Shown: in pieces, positions 22,821 through 28,592 of the stretch | Numbering within the stretch: position 1 is the stretch's first letter | How the letters are laid out: each line of letters starts with the position of its first letter | DNA from: CAZQKE01 sp964593865 | GTDB lineage: Bacteria; Chloroflexota; Anaerolineae; JAAYZQ01 | NCBI GenBank assembly: GCA_964593865.1 | Contig: CAZQKE010000077.1 | Coordinates: 1 to 28,592, forward strand | Direction: 5' to 3' | Length of the DNA stretch: 28,592 bases | Translations under genes and position numbers: made by a program | The notes under the pieces: model-generated | Database searches by the model: none | What the model saw: only the letters and a program-made list of their open reading frames with translations | What the model was told of the DNA's origin: nothing

Positions 22821-23813
22821 ATGACTGTATCGTCCTCGGCGGCCAAGCCATCGGGCCGACGACGATGGCGATCCCTCGAGGCTCAGGAAGCGCGCCTGGC
22901 CTGGTATCTGATCGCCCCCACCGCCTTGATCGTGTTCGGCGTCGTCCTCTTTCCTGCCATCTTTAGCGTATGGATCAGTTTCCACGATGTGGGATTGAAA
23001 GAACTGGGCAACGTCTTTGATGCCGAATTTGTGGGGCTGGACAACTACCGGGCGGTAGTGCATGACTTTGCCTTCAAACCCCAGCTCAAATATGACGAAA
23101 CGGGCAAGATCATCGGTGTTCAGAGTTGGGGAGCGGCGATCACCAGCGTCGTCTACTCGGTCGTTGCCACGGCAGCGACCATCGTCCTGGGCCTGGCGGC
23201 GGCGCTGGTCCTCAACCGCCGCTTCCGGGCCAGAGGGGTAGCCCGTGCGATCTTTTTGTTCCCCTACGTGGCACCCATTGTCAGCGTAGCCTTTGTCTGG
23301 CGTTGGATATTGGACCCCCGACCGTCCGGTGTGCTCAACGACATCCTGCTCAACCTGGGCCTGATCGACCAACCCAAAGCCTACCTGGCGACACGGGGGC
23401 TGGCCCTGCTTTTGGTCATCGTCTTTACCGCCTGGCGTTACTTTCCCTTTGCCATGCTCATGATCCTGGCCCGTTTGCAGGCCATTGACCAGACGCTCTA
23501 CGAGGCTGCCGAGGTAGACGGCGCAGGCGAATGGGCAAAATTCCGCTACGTGACGATCCCCGAACTGCGTTACGTGCTGGGCGCCATCTTTCTGCTGCGC
23601 CTGATCTGGACCTTCAACAAGTTTGACGACATTTGGCTGCTGACCGGCGGCGGCTTTGGAACCAACGTCCTGCCGGTCCTGACCTACCAGTTCAGCTTCA
23701 AACTGAACAACTTTGGCAAAGGGGCCGCCAACGCCATGATCCTACTCATGATCCTGATCGTCTTCTTGGTGCTCTATCTCGGCGTCTTTATGCGGCACGC
23801 CCAGGAGGATTAG
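22821..23813 (+). CDS. Sugar ABC transporter permease, MalF-like (CUT1)
   Basis: A 330-residue protein with six or seven membrane segments, starting with a charged N-terminus then WYLIAPTALIVFGVVLFPAI. The ATPase-contacting EAA loop is present: LYEAAEVDGAGEWAKFRYVTIPEL. FNKFDDIWLLTGGGF is typical of MalF/UgpA-type subunits. The start at 22821 follows GGAGGAGG; an in-frame extension to 22701 would overlap the binding-protein gene and the stem-loop. It forms the membrane channel together with the product of the next gene. Confidence 0.94.
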   Translation: MTVSSSAAKPSGRRRWRSLEAQEARLAWYLIAPTALIVFGVVLFPAIFSVWISFHDVGLKELGNVFDAEFVGLDNYRAVVHDFAFKPQLKYDETGKIIGVQSWGAAITSVVYSVVATAATIVLGLAAALVLNRRFRARGVARAIFLFPYVAPIVSVAFVWRWILDPRPSGVLNDILLNLGLIDQPKAYLATRGLALLLVIVFTAWRYFPFAMLMILARLQAIDQTLYEAAEVDGAGEWAKFRYVTIPELRYVLGAIFLLRLIWTFNKFDDIWLLTGGGFGTNVLPVLTYQFSFKLNNFGKGAANAMILLMILIVFLVLYLGVFMRHAQED

Positions 23814-23825
23814 GAGGGGAACGCC

Positions 23826-24734
23826 ATGAGTGCAAACCGCGACGAACGGTTGACCCTGTTCGAACACCTGGCCCGGCGATTCAGCCTGCGCCAATTGATC
23901 TTTCTCATTGCCCTCACCTTCTTTCTGGTCAGCATCCTCTTTCCTTTCTATTGGATGGTCAGCTCCTCCTTCAAAAGCTACGCCGAGATCGGGGGCCGTG
24001 AGCCGGTCTACATCCCCAGCAAGCTGCGCTTGGATGCCTACTTGGAATTGTTTGATCCCAATAACGAAAGCTTCCAGAACTTTGGTCTGAACATCATCAA
24101 CACCATCAAAATCTCGATCCCCACCGCCTTGATCGCCGTGATGCTCTCGGTCCTGGGGGCCTACGCCGTGACCCGCCTCAAGTTCCGCGGCCAAGAACTG
24201 TTGCTCAACAGCATCTTGTTGGTCTACCTTTTTCCCGGTATCCTGCTGATCATCCCCCTCTTTGCCATGCTCTCCCAGATCGGGGCCAAACTCGGCTTTG
24301 AGGTGCGCGATAACCTGGCCGTCCTCACTTTTACCTACCTGGCCCAGACCTTGCCGGTGGCCCTTTACATGCTGGCCAACTACTTTCGCACCATCCCCCA
24401 CGAGATTGAACAAGCAGGCCTCATTGACGGCTGCACCCGCCTGAGCGTCATCTGGCGCATCACCATCCCTTTGGCCATCCCGGCTTTGATCTCGGTCTTT
24501 GTCTATACCTTCATGATCGCCTGGAACGAGTACCTCTATGCCTTTGTCTTTCTCAACGACAGCAACATGTTCACCATGCCGATCAAGATCAACGCCATTT
24601 TCAACGACCCACAGCCTCGTCCCCACGTAGTCATGGCCGCCTCCACCATCGCCACCTTACCGGTCATCTTTCTCTTTTTGACCCTGGAACGCTACCTGGC
24701 CGAGGGATTGACCGCCGGAGGCGTCAAGGGCTGA
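23826..24734 (+). CDS. Sugar ABC transporter permease, MalG-like (CUT1)
   Basis: A 302-residue protein with six membrane segments, beginning LIFLIALTFFLVSILFPFYWM, then SSFKSYAEI. Its EAA loop is EIEQAGLIDGCTRLSVIWRITIPL (shown over residues about 197-220), followed by PALISVFVYTFMIAWNEYLYA, characteristic of MalG/UgpE-type subunits. The start at 23826 lies 12 bp after the first permease's stop and follows AGGAGGG. No ATP-binding protein gene follows: the next gene is a kinase-like protein on its own promoter, so a shared MsmK/UgpC-type ATPase encoded elsewhere is expected. Confidence 0.94.
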   Translation: MSANRDERLTLFEHLARRFSLRQLIFLIALTFFLVSILFPFYWMVSSSFKSYAEIGGREPVYIPSKLRLDAYLELFDPNNESFQNFGLNIINTIKISIPTALIAVMLSVLGAYAVTRLKFRGQELLLNSILLVYLFPGILLIIPLFAMLSQIGAKLGFEVRDNLAVLTFTYLAQTLPVALYMLANYFRTIPHEIEQAGLIDGCTRLSVIWRITIPLAIPALISVFVYTFMIAWNEYLYAFVFLNDSNMFTMPIKINAIFNDPQPRPHVVMAASTIATLPVIFLFLTLERYLAEGLTAGGVKG

Positions 24735-24775
24735 TCACACCGCCGCCGGGGCAAGCGCATTTACAAAATCTCGCG

Positions 24776-24841
24776 CCGCAGAGTGCGCCGAGGCACGGTT
24801 GATCGCACACGGCTTCCTCCGCGCCCTCGGCGTCTCTGCGG
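24776..24841. repeat. Dispersed intergenic inverted repeat (CGCAGAG/CTCTGCG type)
   Basis: Arms 24776-24798 and 24819-24841 match imperfectly (CCGCAGAG...CTCTGCGG, with internal CGCCGAGG/CCTCGGCG) around a 20-nt loop. It follows the last permease gene and could act as its transcript end. The rest of the space, 24842-25086, shows no gene or other clear signal. Confidence 0.6.
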
Positions 24842-25086
24842 AGAACCGGCATACGGGATTGGCCCCCTCGGTGAAAGGGCCATCGTCACCTCCCCCCCAA
24901 ACCGCTCAACATTGCGGTTCACCTACCGTTTGATCGCTTGCCGTCCACAGCCTTGCTTGTCATGCCCATCCCGCGTTGGCCATTGTCCCTTACTCCCGTC
25001 GTTCGGTCTCCCGTCCCCCCTTGTGCCCATCATCATACCACAAAATCCATACCGAGCATCCGGAAGCCGGAGCCGGAGACACGATA

Positions 25087-25115
25087 TTGCCAATTGATCC
25101 AAAAACTGGTATAAT
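25087..25115 (+). promoter_or_regulatory. Sigma-70 promoter of the kinase-like gene
   Basis: TTGCCA (25087-25092), 17 bp, TATAAT (25110-25115). Its -10 covers an in-frame ATG at 25114, which therefore cannot be the start codon and pushes the start to 25183. Confidence 0.75.
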
Positions 25116-25182
25116 GGAACCGTCACGCCGGTTGCGCACCGGCAGGCGACGTCACCTACACAGTTTGAGGGCATGGGGATTC

Positions 25183-27816
25183 ATGTCGGTACTGACGCAA
25201 GCAGGGGCGATACTCGGAACCCCCCAGGGCGGGTTGATATACTATTCGCTGGTCCTGTGGGCCATCATTGCCGGGTTGGGCATGGCCTGGGGCGAATGGC
25301 AGAGATCACGCCGGGGACAGGCCATGCACCTCCTGATCGCCCTGAGCGGCTTGCTCCTGGCCCGCTTCGTCTATCTCGCCGGGGCGGTCCTAACCCTCAC
25401 CGACTGGGTTCCTCCCCTCGTCCTGCTTCCCCCCTTGGAACGGTGCATAGATGTCATCAGCCTCGGTCTGATCGCCTGGGTCCTGTCCTCTCCTTTCAAA
25501 GAGCGCAACCGCCTGCAGGCCGCGGCATTGATCGCCAACACCCTCTTGGCCCTGGGCGTTTGTGTCGCCTCTGCCTTCCTCTGGGCCGGGCAACTGGGCC
25601 GGGAACCGTCTCTGGATTACAACCTTTCCTGGCAGGCAGCAGCCTGGACGCTCTGGCAGATCGCCCTCATCATCTTGGCCGGGTTTGCCCTGGTGCGGAA
25701 TCGCCAGGCCGGGTGGGGGGTCTCCACCGCCGCCCTTCTCCTCATGCTGGGGGGGCGTTCCATGCAGCTGCTGTATCCCGCTTTGGTTCCTCACCTGCCC
25801 GCCTGGGACCGCCTCTCCAACCTGGTGGCCTATCCCCTTATCGCCGTCGGTATCTATCAGAATATCGTCTCCGGCCTTTACACCCGCAGCCGCCAGCTCC
25901 AAGACATCAGCCAGGCCTCGCTGGACCAGATCAAAAGCCTCCTCTTCCTGTTTGAAGCAACCCAGCGGATGTCCGGTTCTCTGGACCTGTCCACGGTGCT
26001 GGAGAACGCAGCCCAAGGAATCGCCCATGCTCTGGGCGCAGACCAATGTGCCATTGCCTTCCCGGAGGAGAACAACCCAGGGCAAATGCGCCTGGTCGCC
26101 ATCTACAACCCGGCGCGACAGGGGCGGGGCGAAGGGGTCGCCTTCCCCACCGAATACCAGCTCACCATCCAGCAGGCCATGCGCCGCAAACATTACGTCA
26201 TTGCCGAAGAGGCAGACAACGTGCAGCTCAAAGTCCTCTTCGCCCTCATGGGGTCCAGCGAGATCGGCCCTCTGCTGGTACAACCTTTGGTATCCAACGG
26301 CGAATCTATCGGTGCCATCATCGTCGGCAACTCTCGTTCGCGGCGGCCCTTTACACCAAACGAAGCCAAACTGTGCCAATCTATGGCCGAGCAACTGGTC
26401 GGGGCCATTCAGAACGCCCGCCGTTACCAAGCTGCCCAAGAAGAGATTCAGGAGCTCCGTCAGACCCTGAGCCGTGACCGTCGCACTCTGGAACAGACAA
26501 AAACCCGCTTCCTGGAACTGACCGACCGTCTGGCCGCCCTGCAGGCCGAAATTGAAGAGATGCGTCGGCGGGAAGAACAAACCCGCGAGGCGCGCAACGC
26601 TTTGGAGATCAAACTGGTCAGCAGCCGGGCGGAAAACCAAGCCCTCTCGGAACGGATTGCCGTCTTGGAATCGGACCTGGCCCAAGCCCACGCCAACATG
26701 GAAGCCCAGATGCGCTGGTACGAGGAGGAGCTCTCCCGCCGCCAGGCCGAGTGGGAAGGTGCAGCCATACCCGCCGGGTGGATGGAGGAGGCCCTGCAAA
26801 ACATGACCGCCGGTGTGCTCTACGCCGATGCCGAGGGCCGCATCCAGGAGGCAAACACGGCTGCCGAGGTCCTTTTGGAAAACGAGCAACTGCCCGGCCT
26901 TTACCTGGCCATGCTCAACGGCGACGAACGCTGGCTACAAGCCATTGCCACCGCCCGGCAAGGTGAAGCAGCCCGTTTGACAATGCAGGTAGGGGAGCGG
27001 ACCCTGCTGTGTGATCTGGTTCCCCTCGCCCCGTCGGAAGAGGGGGCGGCGGGCTTGGTCGTCATCATGCAGGATGTCACCGCCGAGATGGAGGAACAAC
27101 GCCGTCACTGGGAAACCGTTTCCTCTCTGGCCGAAGAGCTGCGAACCCCGCTGACGGCCATCATCAGCTACGCCGACCTGCTGCTGGGCGAAACCATGGG
27201 CATTCTGGGCGAAACCCAACGCCGTTTCCTGCTGCGCATCAAGGCGGCAACGGAACGCATGGTGCAGATGACCGATGACCTTGCCCGCCTGGCCGGAGAG
27301 GAAAACCCCTGGTTCACCCCCCGGCGGCAACAGATTGACATCGGCGCGTTCATCAAAAAAGTGATCGCCGACTCGTGCGTAGCCCTGGACGAGCGGTCGC
27401 TGAGCCTGGACCTGAACCTGCCCGACGACCTGCCCCCCGTGGAGGCCGATCCCGACTATCTGCGCCAAATTTTGCATAACCTGCTTTCCAATGCCTGCTT
27501 GGCCTCCGTCAACGGCGGGCGCATCCGCGTCGAAGCAACCCGCTCTACCGCCTTTGGAGAAGGACCCGATCCGGGCGATGACGGGTTCGTGATGATCTCC
27601 ATCCAGGACAGCGGCGGGGGGCTTTCGGAGGAGGCTATGGCCCGCGTTTTTGACCGCTCCCGTCCCGGTCGCACGCCCCCCGGCCTGGGCGAATCGGGGG
27701 CCGGGCTGGCTTTGGTCAAAACCCTGGTCGAGGCCCACGGCGGGCGGCTATGGGTGGAAAGTGAGGACGGCGTGGGGGCAACCTTTAGCTTCGTGCTGCC
27801 GCTCAAAGAGCCGTAG
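25183..27816 (+). CDS. Membrane GAF/PAS histidine-kinase-like protein lacking the phospho-accepting His
   Basis: 877 residues. Residues about 15-235 form seven or so membrane helices. A GAF domain follows (about 265-410), then a long coiled coil (about 415-525), a PAS-like domain (about 530-630), a HisKA-like helix pair and a HATPase domain. The ATP-binding boxes look intact: NLLSNA (Asn766, Asn770), DSGGG (Asp809) and GESGAGLALVK (837-846). But the H-box reads LAEELRTPLTAI: Glu651 stands where the phospho-accepting His normally is (SHELRTPL). It is therefore either a pseudokinase, a sensor that binds ATP, or a partner of another kinase. No response regulator gene adjoins. The start at 25183 is set by the promoter, although its ribosome-binding site (GGGGA) is weak. 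Confidence 0.88.
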   Translation: MSVLTQAGAILGTPQGGLIYYSLVLWAIIAGLGMAWGEWQRSRRGQAMHLLIALSGLLLARFVYLAGAVLTLTDWVPPLVLLPPLERCIDVISLGLIAWVLSSPFKERNRLQAAALIANTLLALGVCVASAFLWAGQLGREPSLDYNLSWQAAAWTLWQIALIILAGFALVRNRQAGWGVSTAALLLMLGGRSMQLLYPALVPHLPAWDRLSNLVAYPLIAVGIYQNIVSGLYTRSRQLQDISQASLDQIKSLLFLFEATQRMSGSLDLSTVLENAAQGIAHALGADQCAIAFPEENNPGQMRLVAIYNPARQGRGEGVAFPTEYQLTIQQAMRRKHYVIAEEADNVQLKVLFALMGSSEIGPLLVQPLVSNGESIGAIIVGNSRSRRPFTPNEAKLCQSMAEQLVGAIQNARRYQAAQEEIQELRQTLSRDRRTLEQTKTRFLELTDRLAALQAEIEEMRRREEQTREARNALEIKLVSSRAENQALSERIAVLESDLAQAHANMEAQMRWYEEELSRRQAEWEGAAIPAGWMEEALQNMTAGVLYADAEGRIQEANTAAEVLLENEQLPGLYLAMLNGDERWLQAIATARQGEAARLTMQVGERTLLCDLVPLAPSEEGAAGLVVIMQDVTAEMEEQRRHWETVSSLAEELRTPLTAIISYADLLLGETMGILGETQRRFLLRIKAATERMVQMTDDLARLAGEENPWFTPRRQQIDIGAFIKKVIADSCVALDERSLSLDLNLPDDLPPVEADPDYLRQILHNLLSNACLASVNGGRIRVEATRSTAFGEGPDPGDDGFVMISIQDSGGGLSEEAMARVFDRSRPGRTPPGLGESGAGLALVKTLVEAHGGRLWVESEDGVGATFSFVLPLKEP

Positions 27817-27829
27817 CAAGTCCGGGGGG

Positions 27830-27899
27830 AACCGCAAAGGCGCAAAGGACGCAAAGGAAAAAGTAAGAAAACCTTCGCGCCCGTGGCGTCTTGGCGGTT
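27830..27899. repeat. Dispersed intergenic inverted repeat (CGCAAAGG type)
   Basis: AACCGC at 27830 pairs with GCGGTT at 27894-27899; within the arms CGCAAAGG recurs three times and faces CCTTCGCG and GGCGTCTTGG. It resembles a widespread intergenic element of Chloroflexota and other phyla. It lies 14 bp after the kinase-like gene. A short direct repeat of TTCGTGCATTCG/TTCGTGTATTCG follows at about 27937-27956. Confidence 0.55.
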
Positions 27900-28031
27900 C
27901 CAACGGCGATTTTCTTGCGCCACCGGGCCGGGTGCATTCGTGCATTCGTGTATTCGCGCCCGCTTCGTGGACGGCCCGTATTATTTCCGAGGAAGCGGAC
28001 CGATCCCCGGCTCACCGCCAAGGATGAAAAT

Positions 28032-28132
28032 CCCCGGCGGCTCGCGCCGGGGGCGGTGGCGACTCAAGTCGCTCCTTTTGGGCCTGCGGCCGGGCGTCCG
28101 CCTACGCGGACGCTCCCGCCCGCGCAGGCGGG
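28032..28132. repeat. Cluster of GC-rich palindromes upstream of the LysM gene
   Basis: Four hairpins stand side by side: CCCCGGC/GCCGGGG (28032-28038/28046-28052), GCGACT/AGTCGC (28059-28064/28067-28072), GCGTCCGC/GCGGACGC (28094-28101/28106-28113) and CCCGCC/GGCGGG (28115-28120/28127-28132). The region 27960-28187 otherwise shows no gene. Confidence 0.6.
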
Positions 28133-28187
28133 CGGTCGGCCAACGGCCCGCCAGGGGCGGTTTCAACCGCTATTTTCGAGGAAAGGT

Positions 28188-28592
28188 GTGGCAGGGCAAA
28201 ATCGTTGGGAGAAAATCATAGGACCGCTGGTCAGCGGCCTGATCGCCGCTGCCCTGGTCATCCTGACCGTCGTCGTCGGTCTCTTTTTGGGTTCGCGGGA
28301 AGAATCCATGCTCGCCCGCCGGGAGGCGACGGCCACGCCCCCTGCCCCCACGGCGACGGTGACCTCTTCCCCTGTGCCGACCGCCGCGCCGACGGACACA
28401 ACCGCTCCTTCCGCTACGCCCACCTACACCCCTTCGCCCACCGCTTCCTGTCCGCCGCCCGACGGTTGGGTGCCTTACACCGTCCGGCCCGGCGAAACCC
28501 TGACCATCCTGGCCTGGCGGTTTTGGACGACCGAATATGCCCTGATGCAGGGAAATTGCCTTTCCGGTCGCGTCATCCAGGCCGGGCAGGTT
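28188..28592 (+). CDS. Membrane-anchored LysM-domain protein (3' end outside the window)
   Basis: An open frame from GTG 28188 (after GAGGAAAGG) runs to the window end without a stop, 135 codons. Residues about 10-31 are a single membrane helix (IGPLVSGLIAAALVILTVVV), followed by a charged segment and a Pro/Thr/Ala-rich linker (ATPPAPTATVTSSPVPTAAP), then CPPPDGWVPYTVRPGETLTI and LAWRFWTTEYALMQGNC, the beginning of a LysM domain, which binds peptidoglycan or other GlcNAc polymers. It is probably a cell-envelope protein. The C-terminal part and any further domain cannot be seen. Confidence 0.8.
   Translation, partial: MAGQNRWEKIIGPLVSGLIAAALVILTVVVGLFLGSREESMLARREATATPPAPTATVTSSPVPTAAPTDTTAPSATPTYTPSPTASCPPPDGWVPYTVRPGETLTILAWRFWTTEYALMQGNCLSGRVIQAGQV

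Noticed and set aside
21133..22851. 572-codon open frame on the minus strand
   Set aside because: It is antisense to the binding-protein gene, which has a lipobox and family motifs; the His/Leu/Asp-rich product is typical of an antisense shadow.
25114..25116. ATG start for the kinase-like gene
   Set aside because: It lies inside the -10 box of the promoter at 25087-25115, so it would not be on the transcript.
25390..26889. 499-codon open frame on the minus strand
   Set aside because: It is antisense to the kinase-like gene; the translated sequence has no domain pattern.

Overview
The window most resembles a high-GC member of the Chloroflexota (Anaerolineae/Caldilineae type). This rests on gene style, not on a marker gene: lipoprotein solute-binding proteins with acidic TVE/VEK tandem linkers, secreted proteins with a GQxDAG...GGFW pattern and an LPLLLRG-like tail, a membrane LysM protein with a Pro/Thr-rich linker, abundant intergenic inverted repeats, and very E. 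coli-like sigma-70 promoters. No rRNA, tRNA, CRISPR array, integrase or transposase is visible.

Layout. (1) 1-2700, plus strand: an exported tandem rhodanese with a sortase-like tail, then a decaheme-class cytochrome c lipoprotein whose frame is broken by one in-frame TGA at 1496-1498, then a hairpin terminator. (2) 2714-5992, minus: promoter, coiled-coil PD-(D/E)XK-like protein, old-yellow-enzyme-type FMN/Fe-S/FAD reductase, and a small two-CxxC protein. (3) 5989-7293, minus: a CPA2-type cation/proton antiporter. (4) 7505-13248, minus: a probable eight-gene operon (TehA/SLAC1-type transporter, class I methyltransferase, MFS permease, unknown protein, glutaredoxin, GroES, double zinc-ribbon-like protein, second methyltransferase) driven by a consensus promoter divergent from an XRE-cupin regulator at 13357-13956. 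(5) 13967-16275, minus: ctaB (heme O synthase) and an orphan sugar-type binding lipoprotein. (6) 16348-19895, minus: a three-gene operon for secreted proteins (fibre-like surface protein, trypsin-like protease, small GGFW protein) with promoter and terminator. (7) 20058-24734, plus: a LacI-family regulator, binding protein and two CUT1 permeases, with one operator filling the promoter spacer and a second just downstream; no ATPase is encoded here. (8) 25087-27816, plus: a membrane GAF/PAS histidine-kinase-like protein whose phospho-accepting His is replaced by Glu. (9) 27817-28592: repeat-rich spacer and the start of a LysM protein.

The strongest candidate for something new is the TGA inside the multiheme cytochrome. 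The two halves are in the same frame, only the first has an export signal, both need periplasmic heme attachment, and an 8-bp hairpin with a GUU loop lies 17 nt after the TGA, matching the general geometry of bacterial SECIS elements. This could be selenocysteine, but a Trp/Cys-to-stop mutation or sequencing error must be excluded. The exported rhodanese, multiheme cytochrome, glutaredoxin and TehA/methyltransferase pair together hint at sulfur/selenium/tellurium chemistry; that link is inference.
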